Shown in pieces: positions 30,860 through 41,600 of a DNA stretch of 64,000 nucleotides; positions within the stretch are counted from its first letter, which is position 1, and the number at the start of each line of letters is the position of its first letter. Source of the DNA: Aradus depressus (Eukaryota; Arthropoda; Insecta; Hemiptera; Aradidae); assembly GCA_963662175.1 (NCBI GenBank), contig OY759225.1, forward strand, positions 19,827,601-19,891,600. The letters are read 5' to 3'. The notes under the pieces were generated by a model. It saw only the letters and a program-made list of their open reading frames with translations, was not told where the DNA came from and searched no databases. A program made the position numbers and the translations under genes.

Positions 30860-32640
30860 TGAAATTAAATTTTATTCAGCGACTAAGGACCCCTAAGAAT
30901 AAATACATGAAAGTCACTGAACAGAGCAACAAATACAAATAAAATAAAATATCTGTTCTACAGTGGATAGAAACAAGAAAAAAATAAATATAACTAAATA
31001 AGAAAATACAATTAAATAAAAATAAAATAGATAATAATGAAATAAGTAAAAAAATAAAATAAAAAAAATAATAGTACAAAAGTAATTAAATTAACAGCTT
31101 CATTATGAAGAAATCATACAAAAAATAATGTTTTTAAATAAATATATAGAAGATAAAATAAATTTTATTCTGGGACCAAGGTCCCCTAAGAATAAATACA
31201 TGAAAGTCACTGAACAGAGCAACAAATACAAATAAAATAAAATATCTGTGCTACAGTGGATAGAAACAAGAAAAAAATAAATATAACTAAATAAGAAAAT
31301 ACAATTAAATAAAAATAAAATAGATAATAATGAAATAAGTAAAAAATAAATAAATAAAATAATAGTTCAAAAATAATTAATATAACAGCTTCAATATAAA
31401 GAAATCATACGAAAATAAATGTCTCTAAATAAATATATAGAAGGAGATAAAATAAATTTTATTCTGGGACCAAGGTCCCCTAAGAATAAATACATGAAAG
31501 TCACTAAACAGAGCAACAAATACAAATAAAATAAAATATCTGTTCTACAGTGGATAGAAACAAGAAAAAAATAAATATAACTAAATAAGAAAATACAATT
31601 AAATAAAAATAAAATAGATAATAATGAAATAAGTAAAAAAATAAAATAAAAAAAATAATAGTACAAAAGTAATTAAATTAACAGCTTCATTATGAAGAAA
31701 TCATACAAAAAATAATCTATTTAAATAAATATATAGGAGATCAAATAAATTTTATTCTGGGACCGAGGTCCCCTAAGAATAAATACATGTGTTAGCGCAA
31801 CATTTAATTAATTTTTGATTTTTTGTAGAGGTATTTTTTCTTAAGTTTTCTTTCATTAATTATTCTAATAATTATTAATATTATTATCATAATAACTATG
31901 GTCAATATTACTCATGTTATTTATTCTTATGTTTATATTACATATACTGATCATATTAACAATTTGTGGGAGGAGCCTATGTATGTGGGGGAGTGGGGAA
32001 TAGTTCGTTTTATGACCGCTGGTCAGTGTTGGACAGATAGTCTTCCATGGTACATTGCCTGTTGACATCAGGGCACTCCTCAAGGCCAACAACCCGCCAA
32101 CTTCTCTCGTCAACCCGGATCGCCTTTCTGTGGACCTCTGAAGTCTGGTGCCTTGCTCATTTGGTGTGACGGCGTCCTCAGCCTATTCCCAGATCTTCTC
32201 GGCCTTGTTTGGAGATCAGTTCATCAGCCCATCTTCCACATTCACTCCTCCACATCAGGAGAGTTAACTTTGTTTATTTTTGTTTTTCCTTTTAACTACG
32301 CCGACTGGCCCTTGTATTTGAAATGAAATATAATTATATTATTTTTCAAAATCTAGTCTATGTTATTTATTAACAACATGAAAGTCACTAAACAGAGCAA
32401 CAAATACAAATAAAATAAAATATCTGTACTATAGTGGATAGAAATAAGAAACAAAAAAATAAATATAACTAAATAAGAAAATACAATAAAATAAAAATAA
32501 AATAGATAATAATGAAATAAGTAAAAAAATAAATAAATAAAATAATAGTTCAAAAATAATTAATATAACAGCTTCAATATAAAGAAATCATACGAAAATA
32601 AATGTCTCTAAATAAATATATAGAAGGAGATAAAATAAAT
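30860..32640. repeat. 293-bp tandem array, interrupted by a solo LTR
   Basis: TTTTATTCTGGGACCAAGGT-type unit starts at 30870, 31163, 31457 and 31750, a period of 293-294. The fourth unit is split at TACATG by 31790-32375 and resumes CATGAAAGTCACTAAACAGA. Units are very A-rich. Minus-strand frames full of Phe/Tyr/Leu reflect that composition, not a membrane protein. Confidence 0.92.
31790..32375 (+). mobile_element. Solo LTR
   Basis: It starts TGTTAGCGCAAC and ends TTATTTATTAACA, giving TGTTA...TAACA termini. The 5-bp duplication ACATG lies at 31785-31789 and 32376-32380. Neighbouring units of the host array show the empty site AATACATGAAAGTCACT, so the insertion limits are unambiguous. 586 bp with no internal coding fits an LTR left after recombination between the two ends of an LTR retrotransposon. 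Strand follows the repeat as read; true transcription direction is unknown. Confidence 0.85.
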
Positions 32641-33700
32641 TTTAAAAAAATATATAAAAAACAAGATTATAGAGGAGGAGGAAATCTAGAACTTATAAAA
32701 TTAATTTAAGAAAAACTGATGAAAAAAAAGAAATAAAATAAAAGGATGAAGATGAAAACATGAATAAAATAAATACGAAAAATAAAAAAAACTCATCTGT
32801 ACCTAGTTAATTTAATTTATTTTATTTTATATTATCATTCATTTTTACTGTTCTCTTTTATCACCATCACATTTACTTATAGTGATTTAACGATTGTAGA
32901 TATTCAAAATAACGAAAGTTAAGACTAAAAAATACTTGCATCTCCCATCTTTGTGAGATCACAAAAGACCTAATTTTTCTTTTTGACTATTCTGTTTATC
33001 GGTGTCAATTGTAATATCAGGATGATGTCTAGCCGATATAAAAATGTAGTTTTATGTAGTGGATAGACAAACGTGCTGCTATAATATAAAGGAAGCCGAG
33101 AAGAACGTATACTGGCAGTATAAAAGACATGAAGCGGAGTTGACTTGTTGAGTTCGATATGAAACTCGTAAAACTAGCACAGGGGGCAACTTTGACCAAC
33201 AATACACCCAGAAAGAGAGTCACTAAAAAGTTCAACCATCTCTGGGGGTTAATAAAATGAAATTGCACTTTTTTTTTTTCTAGAATGAGGGATGAAAGAA
33301 ATTTGAGGATCTGAGCGTGACGTATTTTAGAGTATGACAAAGCCTACAAGATAGTTATTCCGACTCATTATGTTACTAATGAGTCATAATAACTAATAAC
33401 TAACTATTTTGTGTGATACAGCCAGTTAGAGAGGCATCATTCAAGAGTATTTCAAAAAGTATGGTTAATAATTAGATAAGTGATGGGGAATGATTAGGTA
33501 ACTAAGGGAAAATCCAAGAAAGGATTAACAATATTCATTTTCATTCACTGCTATAGATTTAGAAGGTATATGATCAATAATGATGCAAACATAATTTATT
33601 TATTCCAAAAACTGGATTTACACGATTAATGCAAAATTAAAAAAGTGATGTCCTGAAAAGTTACGAATTTAGACTTACCAATTTATTCCCTCTGACCACA
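32641..33700. other. AT-rich stretch, no gene seen
   Basis: Poly-purine-rich, then mixed sequence. No coding frame has recognisable similarity. Confidence 0.35.
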
Positions 33701-33704
33701 GATA

Positions 33705-33789
33705 TATATACTTATTTATTTTTATTCATATATTTTTTATTTATCTGTAATTATGTATGGAAGCTTCTTTTTATTTAATTCTTCTTCTA

Positions 33790-33823
<34 letters not shown>

Positions 33824-33905
33824 GAATTAAATATATTAAAATCCTGAAGCTTCCATGCATAATTACAGATAAATAAAAAATATGTGAATAAAAATAAATA
33901 AAAGA
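33705..33905. repeat. Inverted repeat with (TA)n centre
   Basis: Left TTTTATTTATCTGTAATTAT / GTATGGAAGCTTC and right GAAGCTTCCATGCATAATTA / CAGATAAATAAAAAATATG are inverse copies around a (TA)n run (about 33793-33821). Confidence 0.7.
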
Positions 33906-34138
33906 AAAAAGTAAAAAATTAAATGGCCATGTGTGACGCGAATTGTGAGAGAGCGGAAAGTGTATGTGTGTTTGTGTGTGTGTGAAGAAGCGACCTTGGT
34001 CGAATCCTTGAGGAATCTCACACGGGCAACCTGCTTGGCTTACAGTCCCATTGGAAAATCTTAATGATAAACTACATATTTTCATTACATTTAAATTAAT
34101 AATTTGTATTTTATATTATATATATATTTTTTTTTTAG

Positions 34139-34256
34139 TAGCGCCGGTAGCTCAGAGGTAGCGTGCTTGCCTTCTGAGCTCAAAATCGCGGGTTCGAAAC
34201 CCGACCGAAGCCCTTTATCGAGGAGGTAAAATAAACTTAAGCATGCCGTCCCCCGG
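34139..34256 (+). mobile_element. SINE head, truncated
   Basis: AGCGCCGGTAGCTCAGAGGT, CGGGTTCGAAACCCGACCGA and GGAGGTAAAATAAACTTAAG, then cut at GCCGTCCCCCGG. The PLE copy begins here, as at 24572, where a SINE head is also cut within GCCGTCC. Confidence 0.8.
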
Positions 34257-34268
34257 TGTCTCACTACA

Positions 34269-34484
34269 TACAACTCAGTAAAATCAACTTTCGCACAACA
34301 CATCAACGAAAACAAACCCCATTTTGACATAAACACAGGCATACAATATCTACATTTTTGTGACAAAGGTACATTACTCAACTCACTGGAACAACTAGAA
34401 ATAAACAGAGCGCTACAAAAAGGAAATTGTACGAACGATCAGACCAATCTCAAATATTCACCCCTTTTATCGCCAATAATATAA
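34269..34484 (+). CDS. PLE polyprotein C-terminal tail, open, no start
   Basis: A 71-codon open frame ending at TAA 34482-34484, without any methionine start because the copy is 5'-truncated. It reads STFAQHINENKPHFDI, LHFCDKGTLLNSLEQLEINR and CTNDQTNLKYSPLLSP. The H..(E)N.H.F, the LN.LE.LEI and NDQ motifs are the pattern that follows the GIY-YIG nuclease in Penelope-like elements. Compared with 30548-30755, substitutions keep the reading frame. It is not a functional gene on its own. Confidence 0.65.
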   Translation, partial: YNSVKSTFAQHINENKPHFDINTGIQYLHFCDKGTLLNSLEQLEINRALQKGNCTNDQTNLKYSPLLSPII

Positions 34485-34913
34485 TCCTCCAGTCTCTTTG
34501 TATACATACTTACTTTCCCAAGAACCTATGTATTTTATTTTATATTTTGATTTTCATTTGTATAATTTTAGTCTTTGATTTATTTAATGTATGCATACAT
34601 AATATGTATTCTTCAAATGTGTGGAGCGTTGGAGATGAGATTTCGTCTCGGGGTGGGGTCACAATGGTGGAGGCTTTGGGATGGTAGGTTCATTAAAATA
34701 CAAATCATATGATGTATACCATAGTTACTGCTTCGGAGTTTTTGTTATTGGGATTTCGCTTTGGGACGGAGGTTCGTTTTTCATGTTTCACAAATTTGAA
34801 GAAGTAACAGTACAGGAGGGATAGGAAACCCCCATGGGGGGCTGAGTAAGGGTACCTACCTACCGGTTAAATTGTAAAAATAGTTGAACTTCCATTTAGT
34901 ATTTGTTAAGTCG

Positions 34914-34950
34914 TGGCTGAAGATGGTAGCAATACCGTAAGTACTCCCAT
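34914..34950 (+). ncRNA. Hammerhead-like motif, core mutated
   Basis: UGG, CUGAAGA, unpaired U, GGUA-GCAA-UACC (perfect stem II with a GNRA loop), then GUAA instead of GAAA, AGUACU, C17 and CCAU. The A13 change should abolish cleavage. Confidence 0.5.
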
Positions 34951-35447
34951 ATATTTTATATATCTTGTGAAATAGACAATATTTAAAAAACATTCGTGTT
35001 TTTTTAATAATTTTCCGAAAAGTTCTTCAATAGAAAAATTTGCTTAAATGAAGGAGAGAAAGTTGTGGCGATATAAATGAACACAGAATTCAGTTAAAAG
35101 ACTCCCCTCCTCGTTTGTCCCCAATTAAATACGAGAAATGAATTAATTTAAGCAAGGGACCAGGCCCTTGACACAGTTCTTTGCCAATTGGTGAAAGCGA
35201 AGAGGCTGACTGTCTCCCTCTTATCAATCTATCAGTCATTCTTATCACTTATCTGTGATGAAATGTTTATAATGGACAATCTGGGCGCAAAGAAGTAAAA
35301 AAAAAAAATTTTTTTATCAAAAATCTACTATCTACAGAAACCGAGTATAGGAAAAAAAATGAAAAATTTGTTGGTAAATCACCGGCAATGTATTTCCCCA
35401 GCTCAAACAAAGTTTCATATACCTTATTATCTTTTTATTTTTTATTA

Positions 35448-35535
35448 TCATATATATAAAGCTGAAAACGTCTGTGCGTTGTACCGCTATAACTCACGAA
35501 CGGCTTGATGGATTTGATTAATTTTTTTTTTTTAA
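35448..35535 (+). mobile_element. Helitron 5' end only
   Basis: TCATATATATAAAGCTGAAA after A, then CCGCTATAACTCACGAACGG CTTGATGG, the same as the 16333 copy. It ends in poly-T, and unrelated AT-rich sequence follows (shared with 57900-58040: GAATGACATTAAACATTAA). No 3' hairpin was found. Confidence 0.6.
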
Positions 35536-36160
35536 TTCTTTATTTTGAATATTTACAATCGGTATAAACCATAGGTAAAGATATGAATGACATTAAACAT
35601 TAAAATATACATTAAAAAAAAAAAATTTAAAAATATATACATCGAAAGCAAATAGATTATGTATAAAATAATAGATTAAAAAAAATAAAATGTATATAAT
35701 AAAATAATAATGGTCTCTAAAGAAATAATATAATATATACAAAACCAAGAGAAAATATTAAATTTAAATAATAATAAACAGAAAGATAAAACAATAATAA
35801 TAAAGATAAAATAAAATCTTGGTCTTGAACGGGGATGTTCATTTGTAGACGCGATTTGCCTTTAGGAGCAGATAGGAAGAGATGCGCGGACAGTCCAGAC
35901 TAGAGCGTTGCAATGACATTGTCCATGGATGGATTGTGGAGAAATGGCTACTAGCGCCAAACATTTATTTCGAACTCTCTCGGTGAGCCAAGGAAATTAA
36001 GATGGAGTGGGAGTCGCTCCTATCGACCACAGCAACAGATAATTACTTTTTCTTATTTTTTGTATATATAGTGAACTTGTTAGGCCCTCTTTTCGCGGCG
36101 AACGGGTATCTTGGCTTCCACCAGAGGTCGGCAACCCCCCCAAAAAAAAAAGTATAGAGA
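35536..36160. other. AT-rich sequence with an old repeat piece
   Basis: 35536-35820 resembles 57900-58040. GCGGACAGTCCAGACTAGAG and CGTTGCAATGACATTG (about 35897-35930) match 564-596, directly upstream of the R1-like fragment, so this is probably part of the same element. Otherwise no gene seen. Confidence 0.4.
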
Positions 36161-36164
36161 AGAA

Positions 36165-36240
36165 TTTGAGGCGACTTCAGGACGATGAGTGTGAAAAGGT
36201 GGAGATGGCAAGCTGAGAAAGGGAAAGAAAAGGTAAAGAG
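36165..36240 (+). pseudogene. RTE-like LINE tail, short remnant
   Basis: The frame DFRTMSVKRWRWQAEKGKEK aligns with DLRTMDV..WRREAEDR at 5330-5390. Only about 25 codons remain. Confidence 0.5.
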
Positions 36241-36642
36241 AATAGAAACCTATAAAATTGTGGAAAATTCTCGGAAAATCTCGAGTTTTAAATGGCCCCC
36301 TCCCTTCCCCCCAAGCAGGTTCATATCCTCGTCCCTGGCAGTGGAACTACGAAATTCGTAAAGAAATTCAAGACAAGTTCTTCACGTAACATGTCCCTGT
36401 GGCGCTAACAATGGTTCATATTAACATACAATTAGTTTTCAGACCACAGTCACAAGTCCAATACAAAAGGCACATACTCGTTCACTCATTATAAGGTGAG
36501 AGCCCCGAGTATGACCTTACTCGTTCGTTAACAATTACTCGGTATTCACAGCTCAAACCATACCATTGCATAATCACAGATCGTCACTTATGGGAGGGTT
36601 CATTTAATAAAAAATTGCATTTCTGGGTGTCATTTATTAAGG

Positions 36643-37460
36643 CCCGTTTATACGCTCAAACTAGTTTGTGCAAATGAACTGAATGAAATGTTGCCGTTCA
36701 CACGTTCAATTTGGCTTGCACAATTGTGAAGTGAGGAACCCTGAAAATTGGAGTTCGCTGTGTTCAAAATAGGAAACTTTTAACTAAGAACTAATTCATA
36801 GAACGGGTGCGGTTTGCATTATAAAAAAAAAAGATCAATTTGAAGGCGAATAAAAGGAAATGGTTTAAACCATGTTTGCTAAAAAGGGATTTGTTTTCTC
36901 ATACCAATTTAATAGCTGAATTACGCAGTGAGCATGACGATTTTGCAACTATTTGCATATGGACGAAGCCACATACCAGCATTTGCTGAATTTAATTACA
37001 CCAATAATTTCAAGAGTCTGTTATGAGACGTGGAATCACCCCCCATGATCGGCTATCAGCTACGCTGAGATTTTTGGCAACAGGGAGAAGTTATGAAGAT
37101 TTAAAATTTTCCACATGTATTTCCAAACCAGCTCTAAGTGCTATAATTCCAGAAACATGCGACGCAATTTACACGGCATTGAAAGACACATTTCTAAAGG
37201 TAAGTTTATTAAATGTTAATAAAAAGTTTAAATAAAATGCGATGCGCATGCCCAAGGTTGGAGCTGAGGCTTGAGCATCGTTTAGACGCTCATGCCAATA
37301 CAACCAACCTCAAGCCGATTTTCTGTCGGGACAGATTTTACTCAAGCCAAACTTTTTGGCTTGCGCAAACGTCATGCCTGAGTTCACACGCAACGATTTA
37401 CTTGTGCAAACTGGCTTGCGCAAGCAAGTCGTGTCCAACACGATTTCAACCAATTAAGTT
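36643..37460 (+). mobile_element. Harbinger element remnant
   Basis: The left end TAA|GGCCCGTTTATACGCTCA looks like a Harbinger terminus after a TAA. Inside lies the transposase N-terminal exon. The right side holds related palindromic motifs (TTGCGCAAGCAAGT; TTTGGCTTGCGCAAAC), but no matching GGGCC end is visible, so the right limit is approximate. Confidence 0.6.
36855..37200 (+). pseudogene. Harbinger (HARBI1/ALP1-like) transposase, exon 1
   Basis: Three frames read in succession: KRKWFKPCLLKRDLFSHTNL...ELRSEHDDF, then NYLHMDEATYQHLLNLITPI, then PHDRLSATLRFLATGRSYED...DTFLK. This matches the family order up to a splice donor, AAG|GTAAGT (37200/37201). Two frameshifts break it. The DDE part is absent. 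It belongs to a different lineage from the fragment at 17300-17536. Confidence 0.8.
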
Positions 37461-37479
37461 TTAAGTTAAGTAACATAGG

Positions 37480-37730
37480 GGCTTATGAATCCTCAATTTA
37501 ATTAATAAATTTTGTGTCGATAAATACTTTACATATGAAGTTATTAGTGTTTTTGAGTTCAGCCTCCACTGCTGAAGCCTCTTTCTCTTCGGCCGATTTA
37601 CCTGAAAATTAATGTGTTGTCCTCATGTAGTTTTGAATTTACATATGAAATTTCATGTCGTTACTATCATTACAACGGCAGTTATTGGAGTTTTTGTGTT
37701 AAGCCCCTCGCATTCGCCATAATCGTTATC
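37480..37730 (-). repeat. Dispersed repeat family A, partial
   Basis: TTTTGTGTCGATAAATACTT, CTCTTTCTCTTCGGCCGATT, ATTAATGTGTTGTCCTCATG and a second GTCGTTACTATCATTACAAC block. Confidence 0.7.
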
Positions 37731-37815
37731 GTGACTCATGTTCGAGCTACAAGGTCATATCGCCTACTACCAGAGCGGTATTTCGTCGCTCTGGTCGACA
37801 TGAGCCCGACTCTAT
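37731..37815 (-). mobile_element. SINE fragment
   Basis: GTGACTCATGTTCGAGCTAC, AAGGTCATATCGCCTACTAC and CGACATGAGCCCGACTCTAT. Confidence 0.65.
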
Positions 37816-38420
37816 TGTTCTTCGTTTCATTGTGTTCTTATTGGTCATAAAAATCTGAGGGCATTTTGATAGTTGAATTTTAATAGGGATCATTTTTTTT
37901 AAGAACCTTTTAATCTTTTATTATTTTTGAGTGCACCTTGCACGTGTGCAACATTTTTTGGTAAGAACCAATTTTTCGATACATCGTTTTCGCGTAAATC
38001 GGTTTTAAGATGTCATTTTAAGACCGTCTGCGGCATGTATCTCGCAAACCGGGCGACCTTCAAAAATCGTAATTATATAAATTATGCTTTTTAGTATTCA
38101 CTATAACTTTTATTTGAAAAGAAGTTTGATAGGTCATAAAGTAGTATAAGCGTTATAAGTAGATATGTCTTAACTTTTGTCTGACATCGGCCAAAATCTA
38201 ATCATATCTAAGATAGCGAGTGCATGTGACATCATAGTTATTAATTTCAACTTCAGTGCTACACTCGGTTTTGAGTTGGAAGGCTCACGTGCCAATCACA
38301 AAACATACACACAAAGACATGATCACAAAAATGGTCAAAACGTGTTCAACGGGACCTTGAAACATGGAATTAAGTTGAAGACTCGATATCAGATTTTTGC
38401 ACGATTATTTTACTTCCTTA
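37816..38420. other. No gene seen; shares a motif with 53130-53200
   Basis: TGTCATTTTAAGACCGTCTG, ATGTATCTCGCAAACCGGGC resembles ACGACATTTTAAGACGATTT, TATGTATATCTCAAAAACCG at 53138. This is an unplaced dispersed repeat. Confidence 0.4.
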
Positions 38421-38424
38421 TAAT

Positions 38425-38590
38425 AATCGTAGCTCAGAGGTAGTTCGCGTGAGCACGCTGTCCTTCGGATAGTACATTAGGCGATAGTCCCGAATCTGTG
38501 CGATGGGATCTCGTTAACGAAGTAGATAACTAAAGCTGGGAAGGCCAAATTTAGGTATTTCACAGTAGAGCTAACATGACTGGGATAAGA
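38425..38590 (+). mobile_element. Strongly decayed SINE
   Basis: GTAGCTCAGAGGTAGTTCGC, CACGCTGTCCTTCGGATAGT, GGCGATAGTCCCGAATCTGT and GGCCAAATTTAGGTATTTCA. A minus-oriented scrap lies at 38765-38818. Confidence 0.55.
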
Positions 38591-38925
38591 GCATTGGATG
38601 CTTAGGTCCCTAGGTGTATCCAATATCTATACTAAAAGTACAAAAAATAAAGCAAAAAATGTAGTAAAAAATTATCAATTAATTTTCATTGAATAAATGA
38701 ACAATATTGACTTTATGTTCCGGCTGAGATCTCACCTAAATTAAAAAAGTCGACGACGGTTTAGCTTAACTGCAAGGCCATGTTGCCTACTACTCTGGCC
38801 GCTCTGGTCGACATGACCGGTAATAAATCAAGTATGATTTCGTTTTCCCATTAAACCAATTATCCAATTTCCTTGAAAATCGGATGATATACTCAGGAAC
38901 TCCTGTGTCCTCACGCTAAATTACC

Positions 38926-39155
38926 CTTAGGTTTTTTTTATCTGGGAGGTAAAAAAACCTTCAGCAACCCTTCGGATGGGACGTTAAGCAATGGCCCCGA
39001 GAGCCTCAGGTACTACCATAGCTGAAGAAACCTAGGTAGGCAAAATTTAGGACTCTCACAATAGAGTCGGGCTCATGTTCACCAGAGTGAGAAAAGAACG
39101 CTCTAGTAGGCGATATGACCTCGTTAAAGCCCCGGCATTAGTCACAATAACTAAC
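38926..39155 (+). mobile_element. SINE, head missing
   Basis: TTTTATCTGGGAGGTAAAAA, CCTTCGGATGGGACGTTAAG, GGCAAAATTTAGGACTCTCA, GTAGGCGATATGACCTCGTT and GGCATTAGTCACAATAAC. Confidence 0.7.
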
Positions 39156-39543
39156 TAAATTTCGTGACTATACAATGACCTATGAGTTGAGCCCCCTCCT
39201 CTGGTCCTCTTTCCCACTTAGCCGATTTGACTGAAAATCAAATCCTCGACTCCCTGAAGATCTAACCCAACTACGAAGGTAAGTTCTTAGTTTTGATGTT
39301 TTATTACCATTAAATATTCTTATATCGCTTACTACCTTACCTCGTTTGAAGCTTTTGTCTGTGTGTGTGTGTCTGTCTGTGGCATCGTAGCTCCAACCGA
39401 TTTCAAAGTGGTTTTTTCGTTTCAAAAGCTGGTATTTTCGAGATGGTTCTTAGCCATGTTTGGTGGAAATCGGGTATGCCGTCTCCAAGATCTTCTGGTT
39501 TCATGAGAGCCTGTGTAGGGATCTAGGCCTCTATTACAGCTAG

Positions 39544-39812
39544 AGACTTGGAGTTTGAGCTCAAATGTTTATAAGGCCAAGCCCCCTCAAAAAAAAAAAA
39601 AAAAGCTCTCTCCACCAAGGTTTCAGTAAAAAAAAGTTCGGGAGTTTTTAAAATTTAAAATTTTATGTTTTAAATTAATTGTATCAAATATAAAAAAAAA
39701 GTTAAATTAAAAATTTAAAAAACCTCCGACAAATTTTTTTTTTACTGAAACCTTGGGGGGGAGGGGCTTGGCCTTATAAACATTTGAGCTCAAACTCCAA
39801 GTCTCCAAGTAA
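39544..39812. mobile_element. Foldback MITE
   Basis: GAGACTTGGAGTTTGAGCTC / AAATGTTTATAAGGCCAAGCCC on the left is the exact inverse of GGGCTTGGCCTTATAAACAT / TTGAGCTCAAACTCCAAGTCTC on the right. The inner parts (ACCAAGGTTTCAGTAAAAAA / TTTTTTTACTGAAACCTTGG) also pair, over arms of about 100 bp. There is no coding. Confidence 0.75.
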
Positions 39813-40075
39813 ATAGAATAGTTACATGCAACAGACACAAAATTGAGCGATTAGAATTTGGAACGCATTTCAGATTGGGCAAAAAATAAGTTGAAAAAAA
39901 AAGAAATGCAGATATATAAAATGAAGGGGTCAGCGACTCGGCACAAAAATAAACGAGGTCCTCTCGTCGGCAAGAATTTGTATCTTAAAAAAAACTCCTT
40001 CAGACTGACCAATGATATTGAGAGTAGGTTGGCAGACAGCCTCTACAGAACTGGGTGGATATAGTAAGTCAATCT

Positions 40076-40850
40076 ATCAACCCTGATCGCAACAGGCGAA
40101 ACCCTTAATCATAAGAGTAACACGGCCTTATCGGACTTACTGACCCAAATCGCTTAATCATAAGAGTAACAAGATCTTATTAGGCAAATCTATTAATCAT
40201 AAGAGTAACTAGATCTTATTGGGCAAATCTATTAATCATAAGAGTAACTAAGTATTATCGAGAAAATCTCTAAGTCATAAGAGTAACAAGATCTTATTGG
40301 GAAAATCTATTAATCATAAGAGTAACTAAGTATTATCGAGAAAATCTCTAAATCATAAGAGTAACAAGATCTTATTGGGCAAATCTATTAATCATAAGAG
40401 TAACTAAGTATTATCGAGAAAATCTCTAAATCATAAGAGTAACAAGATCTTATTGGTCAAATCTATTAATCATAAGAGTAACAAGATCTTATTGGGCAAA
40501 TCTATTAATCATAAAAGTAACTAAGTATTATCGAGAAAATGTCTAAATCATAAGACTAAGAGGATCTTATTGGGCAAATATCTTAATCTTGAGAGTAATT
40601 AGGTCTCATCGGACAAATACATTAATCGTAAGAAAAACACGATCTTATCGGACTTACTGGCCCAAATCCCTTAATTATAAGAGTAACAAGATCTTATTGG
40701 GCAAATCTCTTAATCTTGAGCGTAACTAGGTCTCATCGGACAAATACATTAATCGTAAGAAAAACACGATCTTATCGGGCAAATACCATAATCATAATAG
40801 TAACAATGTCTTATAGGGAAAATCCCTTTATCATAAAAGTGATCTGGCAA
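40076..40850. repeat. Tandem array, unit about 39-40 bp
   Basis: AATCATAAGAGTAAC recurs about every 39-40 bp in two alternating variants: ...AAGATCTTATTGGGCAAATC and ...TAAGTATTATCGAGAAAATC. The alternation suggests a higher-order repeat near 80 bp. The right edge is followed by two direct copies of GTGATCTGGCAAATCTTCCG (about 40850 and 40905). Confidence 0.88.
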
Positions 40851-40949
40851 ATCTTCCGAAAAAAAGTGCGTATAGGTATTAGAGAAAATCCCTTTATCAT
40901 AAAAGTGATCTGGCAAATCTTCCGAAAAAAAGTGCGTGTAGGTATGTGT

Positions 40950-41060
40950 GAGGGTCTGTGAACATGATAACTCCCGATATATCGACAAATTTTATATGTG
41001 AATCCAGAACCCTCTAAAGACGACACTTAAACATTTTCAGCGGATATGAACGTATCGACA
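40950..41060 (+). repeat. Dispersed repeat family A, fragment
   Basis: GTCTGTGAACATGATAACTC, TTTATATGTGAATCCAGAAC, CTCTAAAGACGACACTTAAA. Confidence 0.65.
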
Positions 41061-41081
41061 TGAAATTTCATAATAATAATA

Positions 41082-41355
41082 ATAAATTTATTTCCGTTAG
41101 ACCAATACATGGTAATAGAATACGTCAAAAGAATGTATACATTAAGATATAGATTTATAACTACTTGAGTCTAACACATCTATGATTAGTAGTAATAACA
41201 AAACTATTAAAAACAAGTAAAATATATGAGTGTATAAACATATTAATACAAGATACATTTATAATAAGTAGAGACAATTAAGATAACTATTTTTCAAAAA
41301 CACTCTTCGCAAGTGTCTTTATCCCAACGATATTTCGGGACGTTCTTACGATTTG
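41082..41355 (-). mobile_element. PLE-like 3' end (GGGACG family), inverted
   Basis: Reversed order of the 19120 element: (AAT)n, TTATTTCCGTTAGACCAATA, then CGCAAGTGTCTTTATCCCAA and CGATATTTCGGGACGTTCTT. The CUGANGA box is missing, so it is truncated just before the core. Confidence 0.6.
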
Positions 41356-41364
41356 AAGACAAAA

Positions 41365-41600
41365 ACCGTGAGGATTTCAACGATATCGGCAGAAGGGAAG
41401 GGGGTTCAATTCAAAAACCCTAATAACTGTCAATGTAATGAATTTATAGACAAAAAATTTAGTATGAATATGTGAGTCCATATGTAAATCAACTATTGAA
41501 TATTAGTGCAAACGGTAGACTGGTTTTGAAGGAGGAGCGAAAAGTTAATTGATTAATTCGTTCTGGGGAAGTACATCGCAGGTGTGTCACCGACGAATTG
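41365..41600 (+). repeat. Dispersed repeat family A, 3' half
   Basis: GGCAGAAGGGAAGGGGGTTC, TAATAACTGTCAATGTAATG, GGTTTTGAAGGAGGAGCGAA and CGTTCTGGGGAAGTACATCG. Confidence 0.75.

Larger units (their letters stand above)
34262..35010 (+). mobile_element. 5'-truncated PLE with coding tail and hammerhead motif
   Basis: It includes the coding tail 34269-34484, an AT-rich 3' region, the hammerhead-like motif 34914-34950 and the terminal GTGAAATAGACAATATTTAA. Terminal sequence matches 24572-24740 and 60877-61100. This copy is the link between protein and ribozyme motif. PLE ends are known from other animals to carry hammerhead ribozymes; here the link is read from a single truncated copy. Confidence 0.7.

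Noticed and set aside
30876..32553. Phe/Tyr/Leu-rich minus frames looking like membrane proteins
   Set aside because: They arise from the A-rich 293-bp satellite units and repeat with the array.
40716..41026. Overlapping 70-81 codon frames
   Set aside because: They follow the tandem duplication around 40850-40950 and the flanking array.
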